DNA of 41,251 nt from positions 1 through 41,251 of the forward strand of contig NZ_JALEGS010000028.1 in the NCBI RefSeq assembly GCF_022763345.1. Direction: 5' to 3'. Under the pieces are notes generated by a model. It was not told the origin of the DNA and made no database searches. It saw only the letters and a list, made by a program, of their open reading frames with translations. Origin of the DNA: Phaeodactylibacter sp. (lineage in GTDB: Bacteria > Bacteroidota > Bacteroidia > Chitinophagales > Saprospiraceae). Position 1 is the stretch's first letter. Each line of letters starts with the position of its first letter. Of the stretch, positions 1 to 8,109 are shown piece by piece. The translations under genes and the position numbers were made by a program.

Positions 1-1664
1 AGATCCCGGTAGCCAATGACGAGATTATCATTCTGGGCGATCAGGCCGGCGAGTTCTGCTACGAGTTCGGGGCAGTGAACGCCTGCGGCATGACATCAGC
101 CCAGGTAATTGTATACGTCGTGCCGGAGCAGACGGTCGATGCGCAGCCAGATGTAGATGTCTTGCTATGTGCTCCGGTAGAGATGGATACCTGCCTAACG
201 GCTACGGTGACTGGTTTGCCAGAGGAATGCATAGAGTGGACTGATCTTGAAGGCACGCTGTTGGGTACAGGTGGTGAGCTTTGTGTAACGCCACCGGTAG
301 GTATCAGCCAATACATTGCAAATGTTCCCGGACTGGATTGCATCATCTCAGATACGGTAACTGTAATGGTGGATACGATTCCACCGGTACTGCCACCGAA
401 TCTGCCTGATACCGTACTCCTATGTCTGAACGATACACTCAGTGTAGCAGTTGGAGACTACGACTATCCCTTCGTTTGGCAGGATGAAAATGGAGATACG
501 GTAGCTATCAACGAAGACCTGGTGCTCGTTGGGGCAGAAGCAGGCACCGCATCATTCATTTTCGAGGCAACTAATGGTTGTGGCGTAGTTGCTGACACAC
601 TGGTTCAGGTGACGATTGATAGTGCTGCTATTGAAATTATTCCTTCCGTGGACACTCTGGTGGTTTGCGATTCCGCTGCCATTCAATTGGATGCCCTGGC
701 ACCGCTTGGGCAAGCTGTGGTGTGGACCGATGGGGAGGGGAATGTCATTGATACAGCCATTTCTATAGAAGTTTTGCCTCAGCCCGGCTCCAGCATTTAC
801 ATCGCCAACCCAATTGAATTGGGCTGTGTAACCAGCGATACCATTGTCGTGGAATATGTGCCTGAAGATTTGATGCTGGAAATCAACACGCCTTCCCTGC
901 TGATTTGTCTGGGCGATGAAGCCAGCCTCGAAGCAGTCCTTGACCCTGAGGATGTGGCCGCTACCATTTCCTGGTATGACGAAGCCTTTGAATTCATAGG
1001 AGAAGGAGCCGTGATTGCGGTAACGCCCGATCGTGCAGGGCTGGTATCTTATATCGCTGTAGCGGAAAATGCCTGTGCGATGGATACAGCCAGCATTGAG
1101 ATTGAAGTGGAAACCCTCGACCTCGCGATTGTTGGTGGCGATACCTCAATTTGTACCGGGGATTTTGCCACGCTGGAGGTTGTCGGTTGTGATAACTGCA
1201 CTTACGAATGGACACCGGATGACCGGTTGACCAACCCCGATGCAGCGATAACCGATGCAGAACCACTACGCCCATCCACTTATCAGGTGATCGTAACCGG
1301 AGAGGTTTGCCGGGATACCTTAACCACCACAGTGGATGTAGGTACCTGTGAGCGCTGTGAGGTGGAAAAAGTGTTTATCGCCGATGCTTTCACACCAAAC
1401 GGGGATCAGAACAACGATCTGGTATGCGTGCGCAGTGAGGTCATGGATCAGTTCTCTGAGATAGAGCTCATGATTTACAACCGTTGGGGACAAGAAGTAT
1501 TCCGCAGTAACGATATGCAGAACCTATGCTGGGATGGTTCCTTTGGCGGAGAAGATCTGCCACCTGATGTTTACGGATATTACATGAGAATTATCTGCCC
1601 GGGTGAAGAAGGCGAGCCAGACCAGGTTTTCACGCGTCAGGGCAACATCACCCTGCTTCGGTAA
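1..1664 (+). CDS. T9SS type-B sorted surface/secreted protein, 3' part
   Basis: The reading frame (codons starting at base 3) is open to the left edge, so the true N-terminus and signal peptide lie outside; the internal GTG at 75 is not a convincing start. The visible part is a series of Cys-containing Ig/PKD-like beta-sandwich modules rich in D, T, V and paired cysteines, typical of large adhesin-like proteins. The last ~95 residues form the gliding-motility-associated C-terminal domain (CHU_C, type-B T9SS signal). Marks of it are FTPNGDQNND, IYNRWGQEVF and a CWDGSF motif, ending in ITLLR. Such domains direct export through the T9SS pore. Function beyond being surface or secreted cannot be told. 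A strong hairpin terminator follows at 1697-1731. Confidence 0.9.
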   Translation, partial: IPVANDEIIILGDQAGEFCYEFGAVNACGMTSAQVIVYVVPEQTVDAQPDVDVLLCAPVEMDTCLTATVTGLPEECIEWTDLEGTLLGTGGELCVTPPVGISQYIANVPGLDCIISDTVTVMVDTIPPVLPPNLPDTVLLCLNDTLSVAVGDYDYPFVWQDENGDTVAINEDLVLVGAEAGTASFIFEATNGCGVVADTLVQVTIDSAAIEIIPSVDTLVVCDSAAIQLDALAPLGQAVVWTDGEGNVIDTAISIEVLPQPGSSIYIANPIELGCVTSDTIVVEYVPEDLMLEINTPSLLICLGDEASLEAVLDPEDVAATISWYDEAFEFIGEGAVIAVTPDRAGLVSYIAVAENACAMDTASIEIEVETLDLAIVGGDTSICTGDFATLEVVGCDNCTYEWTPDDRLTNPDAAITDAEPLRPSTYQVIVTGEVCRDTLTTTVDVGTCERCEVEKVFIADAFTPNGDQNNDLVCVRSEVMDQFSEIELMIYNRWGQEVFRSNDMQNLCWDGSFGGEDLPPDVYGYYMRIICPGEEGEPDQVFTRQGNITLLR

Positions 1665-1696
1665 TTCCAGTCTTTAAAAGCCAGTAATTTAGATGT

Positions 1697-1735
1697 CAGA
1701 GCCCCGGTAGCCATTTGGTGCCGGGGCTCTGCACT
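1697..1735. terminator. Bidirectional terminator between convergent genes
   Basis: A perfect 11-bp inverted repeat, CAGAGCCCCGG at 1697-1707 and its complement at 1721-1731, encloses a 13-base loop and is followed by CACTTTT. It lies between the ends of two convergent genes and can serve both. Confidence 0.8.
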
Positions 1736-1746
1736 TTTGCCGATCG

Positions 1747-2961
1747 CTATTTTTTTAGCCGTGCGGCTATTTTGACGGGGTCATGTAGCGTACGGTGAAC
1801 AGGGCATTTTTTAGCAATTTCAAGCATCCGAGCTCTTTGGTCTTCGGAGAGCGGGCCGTTGAGTTCCAGGGAGAGCTCGAAATGGTCAATCTTACTGTCC
1901 GGCTGGTCAGGGTTCTGGCAATCTTCTGCATGATTCTTACTGTGCTCCAAGTGGACAATCACCTCTTCCAGGGGCCATTTTTTCCGCTTGGCATACATGC
2001 GCAGCGTCATCGCGGTGCAGGCACCCAAACCTGCCGACAAAAGTTCGTACGGTGAGGGCCCAAAATCATTCCCTCCGACCTCCGGGGGCTCATCGGCTGT
2101 CAGGCCGTGCTTGCGCACGGTGATCTCTGTGGTGAATGCATCCGCCTGACCCAGCCGGGCTGCAACATCTTTATCTGAACGGAGTGCGCCGCGTTCTTCG
2201 AAATCCAGGTACCGTTCTGCCCAGGAAGCGATGACATTCCCAACATACCGGCTATCCTTTTTTTGCGTCAGTAGGTGGTCAGCGCCATCAAGTGAGATAT
2301 AGCTTTTAGGGTGCATAGCCGCTTCGTATATCTTTCTGGCATTTTCGATGCCCACTATTGTATCCTGAGGAGAATGGAGTACGAGCAGCGCCCGGTCTAA
2401 CCGCTTGATGTAGGGCTCCAGATTGTGCGTCCGGATGTCCTCCAGAAACTGCTTTTTTACCGTAAACGGGCGATCGGCAATCTTAACTTCAGCCAGGCCC
2501 TCGGATTCTATGGCGTCCGTTTGATCGCTGAATAAGTGCTGCACGTGGTCGGGGGCATCCGGCGCACCAATGGTTACTACCGCTTTTACGGAGGGGATTT
2601 CATGGGCCGCGCGCAGCACAGCAGCCCCCCCAAGAGAATGCCCGATCAGCAGGGCAGGTGCCTCATATTCATCCGCTAAAAAAGCGGCGGCCTGCACCAA
2701 ATCCTCGATATTTGAAGAGAAATTGGTGTCTGCAAAGTCTCCCTCGCTTTCTCCCAGCCCTGTGAAGTCAAAGGAAAGCACTCCGACACCTTCAAGGGTT
2801 AGTGCCCGGGCGATATTTCGTACGGCGGTAAATTGCTTGCTGCAGGTAAAACAATGGGCAAACAGGGCATAGGTATGCGGATGCTGATGAGCCGGCAGCT
2901 CCAGCCGTGCCGAAAGAGAAACACCTTCTGAATTTTTGAAAGTCAGGTTTTGTGGGGACAT
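1747..2961 (-). CDS. Alpha/beta hydrolase fused to OsmC-family domain
   Basis: 404 residues with two domains. Residues ~1-255 form an alpha/beta hydrolase: the nucleophile elbow GHSLGG has Ser109, an acid lies near HSPQDTIVG and the His in the GADHLL motif completes the triad. Residues ~270-404 form an OsmC/Ohr-like domain with the family's two redox cysteines at about 315 (GACTAM) and 386 (KKCPVH). OsmC proteins reduce organic hydroperoxides with these cysteines. This bifunctional arrangement is known from other bacteria; the hydrolase substrate is unknown. An idea, not shown, is that the esterase half delivers acyl-peroxide or thioester substrates to the OsmC half. No signal peptide, so probably cytosolic. 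Monocistronic. Confidence 0.9.
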   Translation of the reverse strand: MSPQNLTFKNSEGVSLSARLELPAHQHPHTYALFAHCFTCSKQFTAVRNIARALTLEGVGVLSFDFTGLGESEGDFADTNFSSNIEDLVQAAAFLADEYEAPALLIGHSLGGAAVLRAAHEIPSVKAVVTIGAPDAPDHVQHLFSDQTDAIESEGLAEVKIADRPFTVKKQFLEDIRTHNLEPYIKRLDRALLVLHSPQDTIVGIENARKIYEAAMHPKSYISLDGADHLLTQKKDSRYVGNVIASWAERYLDFEERGALRSDKDVAARLGQADAFTTEITVRKHGLTADEPPEVGGNDFGPSPYELLSAGLGACTAMTLRMYAKRKKWPLEEVIVHLEHSKNHAEDCQNPDQPDSKIDHFELSLELNGPLSEDQRARMLEIAKKCPVHRTLHDPVKIAARLKK

Positions 2962-3263
2962 CGTGAACTGTTTTTAAGATCGTTGGTCAGTAAGTAGTCC
3001 GGGATAGGGAAACCGGTCTATCCTTGCATTTACCCAAATGACGTACGGCCAATCCTGGGCAGCCAGCTAAAGATAAGGTGTTCTGCTTTCGGATAGTGTA
3101 GCAGGGGCGATGTTTTAGATGGAAAACCATAGTATCGGCTGGTAATATGTTATCGTTTCGTTACAGACGAAATACAAGTAAGCCTGCTGACGCTAATATT
3201 GATACCTTTATCTGTTCACAGCAATCGAACTATGATCATTGTTCAGCATCGAACGCAATAAAA
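2962..3263. other. Divergent intergenic region
   Basis: About 300 bp between two divergently transcribed genes. It must hold both promoters, but I find no clear TAnnTTTG box for either gene, no RNA gene and no hairpin of note. Confidence 0.5.
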
Positions 3264-4556
3264 ATGCACGCCTCTAACGGTCGGAAAATAGGATGGATAA
3301 GTGCTGCGGCTATCGTCGTGGCCAATATGATCGGGACTGGGGTGTTCACCAGCCTTGGGCTGCAAATCGAAAAGATCGATAGTGTATGGTCTGTTCTTTT
3401 ATTGTGGGTGCTGGGAGGGCTGATCGCACTGATGGGCGCTTTTAGCTATGCAGAATTGGGGACCCGCCTGCCTAAGTCAGGTGGGGAGTATAATTTCCTT
3501 TATCATATTTATCACCCGTTCTTAGGCTACCTTGCCGGATGGGTATCGCTTACGGTTGGTTTTGCTGCTTCGGTGGCACTGGCAGCCATGGCTATGGGGC
3601 AGTATGCTCAGGATTTTCTGCCGGTCAGACCTGAATTCCTGGCGGTAGGCGTGATTGTGCTGATTTCCCTGGCGCACTCCTTCAGCATCCGGCAGAGCAG
3701 TAATTTTCAGAATGGAGCTACGGCAGTGAAGCTGCTCTTGATGTTGGTTTTTATTATAGCCTGCTTTGTACTGCCCGCGCCGGAAGGTACGGCCCTTTCC
3801 GAGGCTTCTTTTGAGCTGGAAATTGGTACCTCTGCCTTTATGGTCGGGCTGGTTTATGTGACCTATTCGTTCTCTGGATGGAATGCAGCCGCTTATATCG
3901 TAGAAGAAATCCGAACGCCTGCTGTCAATCTTCCAAAAGCGCTTATTCTTGGTACACTTGTCGTGAGCTTGCTCTATGTGCTGCTGCAGGCCGGCTTCCT
4001 GTACCAAGCCTCGGTTCAGCAGCTTGATGGGCAAATTGAGGTGGGGAAAATCGTTGCCCATATCCTATTTGGCGCTACAGGCGGGCAATTGATATCCTTG
4101 TTCATCTCCCTTTTTTTGATTTCGAGCATCAGTGCCAATATCTGGGTGGGCCCCAGAGTCGTCCGCGCCATGGCGGATGATTTTTCCATCTGGCATTTTT
4201 TTGCAAAGGATAATGCGAGTGGGGTACCGGTACGCGCGGTTTGGATGCAGGCCGGCATCAGTCTGTTTATGGTATTGACGAGCCCTTTTGACCGGGTTTT
4301 TCTGTACAGCGGTTTCGTGTTGCAGCTATTTACAACGCTGGCTGTAGCCGGGTTGCTATGGATGCGCTGGCGTGATGGCAAGGCAGGGTATAGCAGCCCT
4401 GGCTACCCTTGGGTGCAAATTATCTTTTTGGCTATCAGCGTATGGGTAATTGGAGTACTGATTTATGACCAACCTGGGGAAAGCCTGATGGGCGCTGCCA
4501 ACCTTTTGGTCGGGGCTATCTCTTATTGGTGGAGCCGGCGTTACCGAGCAGACTGA
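3264..4556 (+). CDS. APC-family amino acid permease
   Basis: About 430 residues with roughly 12 hydrophobic segments, beginning GRKIGWISAAAIVVANMIGTGVF-like in sequence; the GTGVFTS glycine motif in helix 1 is the substrate-binding break of the amino acid-polyamine-organocation (APC) superfamily. It most resembles the LAT/amino-acid exchanger branch, which moves neutral or cationic amino acids across the inner membrane. The ATG at 3264 is preferred because the frame upstream (to 3147) encodes a polar, Cys/Asn-rich stretch that no permease needs. The substrate cannot be assigned. Its stop overlaps the end of the next, convergent gene by 16 bp. Confidence 0.88.
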   Translation: MHASNGRKIGWISAAAIVVANMIGTGVFTSLGLQIEKIDSVWSVLLLWVLGGLIALMGAFSYAELGTRLPKSGGEYNFLYHIYHPFLGYLAGWVSLTVGFAASVALAAMAMGQYAQDFLPVRPEFLAVGVIVLISLAHSFSIRQSSNFQNGATAVKLLLMLVFIIACFVLPAPEGTALSEASFELEIGTSAFMVGLVYVTYSFSGWNAAAYIVEEIRTPAVNLPKALILGTLVVSLLYVLLQAGFLYQASVQQLDGQIEVGKIVAHILFGATGGQLISLFISLFLISSISANIWVGPRVVRAMADDFSIWHFFAKDNASGVPVRAVWMQAGISLFMVLTSPFDRVFLYSGFVLQLFTTLAVAGLLWMRWRDGKAGYSSPGYPWVQIIFLAISVWVIGVLIYDQPGESLMGAANLLVGAISYWWSRRYRAD

Positions 4557-6268
4557 TTTGTAAGCTCAGGTTTTACAACTGCCGGGCTCAGAATCCGGTT
4601 TAAAAATTGAATGGTAATAAGATAGGTGGGTTTGACCCCATCCGCACCGAGACTGCCTGAAGCCAGTGTTTGACCGGAAATCAGAGGGTTATCCGAAGCG
4701 TAGTAGGCATACCGCAGAGAGACTTCCTCATTGATGCTTTTTCGGATTTTAGAGGCAGCCTGTATCGCTTTTTGGTAATGGGCGCCCTCCATTTCCAGCC
4801 CGGCGGCTTTCCAGGAGGATTTTAGGAAGTACCGCAGTATGTCCCGGTTTTGAAGCGATGTGCCCATCACGGTGATCATAGGCCCGGAGAATACCCGTAG
4901 CCCCCTGTCCTGAAAGTCTTCTAAGCTTAGCTCATTTTCGATCGGGTAGTTGTCGGCTGTCCCTTCAAAAACGTGGGCATCCGGGATCATAATATCCCCC
5001 TTGCCGCCTTCCAGAATACCGGCCTTTCCCATAATGGCAATGGATTGGACATTAACAGGGATTTCCTCGCCGTTATCCTGCTCGAAGGGTTTCAGGAGCT
5101 CGTCCATCGTTTCGTATGCCTGTTCGCCAAACGCATAATCCATCACCAGGATGACCGGCTTCTCGTTGGTGATGTGTGCTTCGTCTTTTTTCAATTCGGC
5201 GGGTAGGCTGGATAGGTTGAGCTGGGCTGTATCAATAATTTGTACAGATATGTTGGTGCCGCTGGTGTCATCAATTTGTATCATGCCGTTGCGGACGGCG
5301 TATTTATGCACGCGTTGGCGCATCTCTTTGTTAACGGGTTCGCTCAGTTCGCGGGCAAGGTCCTCAATCTCATTCTTTGTTCGGAGTGCCGCCTTGGCAT
5401 AGAGGGTGTTCATCACGCTATGCAGGTTGGCGCTAATGATGTGTAGGGGGCGGTTCAGAAGGTTATGTTCCAACAAAGCCGACTTGATATTTCGGGCCCA
5501 GAGGTCTCCGTAGTAGTGGTGGCCGATCTTTTCGCGAAGTGCGGAGGAGAAGCTGATTTCCCGGTCGCTTTCCGCTTTGGCTTCTTCAGAGGCAAGCTTG
5601 CCCAGCCAGTAGGTGATGTGAAAAACGCTATTGACATCGGAAGCTCTGGAGAATCGTTGACAGGCTTGCACCGTTTCCTCGTAGGTACGGCCCAGCAGGG
5701 TACTGAGGTAAGTGTAGGCTATTTCTTTGTTGTATTCTTCTCCTTTTTCCTCCTTGGCTACAATTTTCTCCAGCATCTCCCATTCTCGCCGTTTGCGCTG
5801 CTTATGGTCTTCGCTGTTGCGCCTGATTTTTTCGGCTTCAATATACATAAAGGTCAGATGCGTGAGGATATCGTAGATATCGCTTCGCCCTCTGGTCATC
5901 TCAATGTACATCTGTGCTTCGTCAATCCGGTAGCTGTTGCGGCGGCGCTTGCTGGGGACAATGGGTTCAAAGTTGCTGTCCTCAAAGCCTTCCCGGGAAA
6001 TGAGTTTGATATACCGGCATTCCTCAATACCCCTGGGCAATCGTTGAAAAACATATAGCAGCCCATCAAGTTCCACCCGCTCAGGGTCATTAATAGAGCC
6101 GTATATCTCAGGCCGCAATTGTGTGAGCGCCTCAATAATGGCTTCACCGGAAACGCCCAGGGGCTTGTAATTCCCCCGTATGAAGAGATGGCGCATAGCA
6201 ATGTAGAGCCGTTGAATAGCTGCCCGTGATTCCTGGGCTCTGGAACGCTGACTAGGTTTTAGTGACAT
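4541..6268 (-). CDS. Uncharacterised protein with nucleoside-phosphorylase-like C-terminal half
   Basis: 575 residues, no signal peptide, so cytosolic. Residues ~1-330 are charged and helical, with a Lys/Arg/Glu-rich coiled stretch near 150-180. The C-terminal half carries landmarks like those of NP-I nucleoside phosphorylases and nucleosidases: a glycine loop MGKAGILEGGKGD (from ~413) resembling the base of the fold, LEMEGAHY with Glu494 where family members have the ribose-binding Met-Glu (E. coli DeoD reads VEMEAAG), and ASDN with Asp526 where the catalytic Asp sits. AMP nucleosidase also joins an N-terminal domain to this fold. Purine nucleoside or nucleotide cleavage is therefore an inference. 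Lies 55 bp downstream of the OmpA-like gene on the same strand and may be cotranscribed. I do not recognise a named family with certainty; it may be one of the Bacteroidota DUF families. Confidence 0.8.
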   Translation of the reverse strand: MSLKPSQRSRAQESRAAIQRLYIAMRHLFIRGNYKPLGVSGEAIIEALTQLRPEIYGSINDPERVELDGLLYVFQRLPRGIEECRYIKLISREGFEDSNFEPIVPSKRRRNSYRIDEAQMYIEMTRGRSDIYDILTHLTFMYIEAEKIRRNSEDHKQRKRREWEMLEKIVAKEEKGEEYNKEIAYTYLSTLLGRTYEETVQACQRFSRASDVNSVFHITYWLGKLASEEAKAESDREISFSSALREKIGHHYYGDLWARNIKSALLEHNLLNRPLHIISANLHSVMNTLYAKAALRTKNEIEDLARELSEPVNKEMRQRVHKYAVRNGMIQIDDTSGTNISVQIIDTAQLNLSSLPAELKKDEAHITNEKPVILVMDYAFGEQAYETMDELLKPFEQDNGEEIPVNVQSIAIMGKAGILEGGKGDIMIPDAHVFEGTADNYPIENELSLEDFQDRGLRVFSGPMITVMGTSLQNRDILRYFLKSSWKAAGLEMEGAHYQKAIQAASKIRKSINEEVSLRYAYYASDNPLISGQTLASGSLGADGVKPTYLITIQFLNRILSPAVVKPELTNQSAR

Positions 6269-6323
6269 ACACGCTGTTTTGATGGAAAGAAACAGTATGA
6301 GTTTTTGATTAGTTCAGTGCCCT

Positions 6324-7718
6324 CTATTCTTTGATGAATTGAAGGCTAACCCTTCTGGCTGCTGTTTCTTTTCCAGGCTGAGGGGTAATAAGGTAAACAC
6401 CGTAATTGATCCGGCTTTTGCTTACTCCCCAGGATAAGAGGTAGTTATAGGCCTGCTCTGTACGGTTTCGGGCAACTTCCAAACCTTCTGCTCCTGTTGC
6501 GACCCCCTGCAATAGCAGGAGTTGGCCGGGTTGGGCCATCAGCCGGCTGGCTATTTCGCGCAGGTATTGCTGCTGAGTGGGGTTGAGCTGGATTGCACCT
6601 TCAGAAAAATAAAGGCTCTCGAAGTCATAAAACTCAGGAGGGGAGAGCGTAGGGCATCCAAAATGGGCTCGCGTGCCCGCAATTTTGGGGCATTGGTCGT
6701 GCTCATCGGTAATGCCATCGTGGTCGATATCTTCCGGGGGGCACCCTGCTCTTGAAGCGGGCCCGGGGCGTTCTGGGCATTTGTCTTCTTCGTCCGGCAC
6801 CCCATCGGCATCCGTATCTGTATTCGGGCATCCGGCCTGCTGTGGCGGTCCGGGGCGGTAGGGGCACTGATCAATGAAATCCGGTACCCCATCTGTATCG
6901 CTATCGGGGCACCCGTCGAGATAACCGGATTGATTGGGGCAGGCATCATCGGGGTCCGGTATGCCGTCATTATCGGAGTCGGGGCATCCTTGGAACTTGG
7001 CACTTCCAAATTGGTCCGGGCAACGGTCTGATTCGTCTGGTACTCCATCCCCATCAAGGTCCGTTACACCCCAGGTGTAGGTCAGTGACAGGGTAGTGGT
7101 TAAGTACCAATCGCTGAACTCCGGATTGGCCGCCTGGCTGACACCGTCCAGGTAATCAGAAAAGCTGGCACGCAGATTCGCCTCGGTGCCCAGTTGCCAA
7201 TGATCATTCATAGCGAAAGTAAATCCCAGGCAACCAGGGATGACCCACTGCGGGCTCCCTTTATCGGCTCTTATGTCAGCCTCTGCACCGGGAGGTATGC
7301 TGCCTTCAGGCCGGTTTTTAAAGAAGTCTACTCTGGGTTCAAAAAAGGTTAGCCCCACGCCCAGCCCCAGATAAGGAGACCACCTTGAAGTATGGTATTC
7401 GTGCTGCAGAAAGTGCCACTCCAGTAGTGTGCTGCCTTCAGTAAAGAGTGTCCGGAATGCAATCCCTCTGTTGTTTCCGTCATCACCAACCAGGTCGCCT
7501 GAGATGCCTTGCAGCCTGAGGGCGAAATGAGGCTGGAACTGGTAACGCAGCTGCCCGCCGGCAACCACCCCCATTTTGTCAAAGTCGCCGAACCTGGAGC
7601 TGGATAAATCTCCCTGAAGGACGGTCGTCCCTGCAATTCCTCCTACGGCCCAGCGTTGTTGCCCCAATGCAAGATGAGTTAGCAGGAGGAGTGCTCCAAG
7701 AAATAAGGGATACTTCAT
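6324..7718 (-). CDS. OmpA-like outer membrane protein with thrombospondin type-3 repeats
   Basis: 464 residues. A signal peptide (about residues 1-19, ending ALG) leads to an outer-membrane beta-barrel of ~200 residues. Then come five calcium-binding thrombospondin type-3-like repeats of the form DxDxDGxPDxxDxCP, each closed by a cysteine pair. Last is a ~110-residue OmpA/MotB-like domain. OmpA domains normally bind peptidoglycan through an Asp/Arg pair; here the conserved core is weak (for example VARNRTEQAYNYLLSWGV is recognisable but the NRRV motif reads AARRVSLQF), so peptidoglycan binding is likely rather than sure. Five Asp-rich repeats probably form a rigid, Ca2+-dependent linker across the periplasm. 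It is followed on the same strand by the nucleoside-phosphorylase-like gene. Confidence 0.88.
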   Translation of the reverse strand: MKYPLFLGALLLLTHLALGQQRWAVGGIAGTTVLQGDLSSSRFGDFDKMGVVAGGQLRYQFQPHFALRLQGISGDLVGDDGNNRGIAFRTLFTEGSTLLEWHFLQHEYHTSRWSPYLGLGVGLTFFEPRVDFFKNRPEGSIPPGAEADIRADKGSPQWVIPGCLGFTFAMNDHWQLGTEANLRASFSDYLDGVSQAANPEFSDWYLTTTLSLTYTWGVTDLDGDGVPDESDRCPDQFGSAKFQGCPDSDNDGIPDPDDACPNQSGYLDGCPDSDTDGVPDFIDQCPYRPGPPQQAGCPNTDTDADGVPDEEDKCPERPGPASRAGCPPEDIDHDGITDEHDQCPKIAGTRAHFGCPTLSPPEFYDFESLYFSEGAIQLNPTQQQYLREIASRLMAQPGQLLLLQGVATGAEGLEVARNRTEQAYNYLLSWGVSKSRINYGVYLITPQPGKETAARRVSLQFIKE

Positions 7719-7789
7719 GCCTTGTGGTAGTTTGGGTATTGGGACGGGAGGGAAGATAAGAGTATTATCAATAAGGGTAAAGTCAAGGC

Positions 7790-7820
7790 AAAAAAAAAGC
7801 TGACCCTCTTGGGGTCAGCT
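7790..7820 (-). terminator. Rho-independent terminator, minus strand
   Basis: A 9-bp stem, AGCTGACCC (7798-7806) and GGGTCAGCT (7812-7820), with a 5-base loop. Read on the minus strand it is followed by nine T residues. It would stop transcripts that escape the stronger site at 8006-8032. Confidence 0.75.
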
Positions 7821-7932
7821 AATCAAATGTCTAAGTTTCCAGGTTTAAACAGTCTATTCTTAAGTATTTGGAACCGAAAAGGGTAAAAACAGTGGGGTAG
7901 GTTCCAAAAAAGGTATCAGATTTCCTAGAAAG

Positions 7933-7962
7933 TACTCTCCGGATCTTGCCGGAGAGTATTTT
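7933..7962 (+). terminator. 10-bp perfect hairpin, terminator-like
   Basis: TACTCTCCGG (7933-7942) and its exact complement (7949-7958) enclose six bases; TTTT follows on the plus strand only. No plus-strand gene ends nearby, so either it ends an unannotated transcript or it is part of a larger RNA structure. Confidence 0.5.
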
Positions 7963-8005
7963 AAACAAGAAGCGTGTAAAACTAAGTTAGTTCGGATCCG
8001 ATTCG

Positions 8006-8032
8006 AAAAAAAGGAGCTGGCTTCCCAGCCCC
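8006..8032 (-). terminator. Terminator of the secreted type-A protein gene
   Basis: On the minus strand an 8-bp stem (one G-U pair) with a GAAG tetraloop, arms at 8013-8020 and 8025-8032, is followed by seven T residues (8012-8006). It sits about 80 bp after the stop of the gene at 8110-9267. Confidence 0.75.
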
Positions 8033-8109
8033 CCTTATTATGAGAATCGGATAGTCTCTCAAAGCTCTCTTTTGTATATCATCAGGTGCTCGTTTGCACC
8101 TGTAGTATT

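Larger units (their letters stand above)
7719..8109. other. Structured intergenic region with several hairpins
   Basis: 391 bp with no credible ORF. It contains three strong inverted repeats (7790-7820, 7933-7958 and 8006-8032) and a longer-range 9-bp inverted repeat, 7996-8004 with 8044-8052, enclosing the last. Two read as minus-strand terminators; together they could also be the 3' UTR of the gene at 8110 or a small RNA. Confidence 0.6.
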
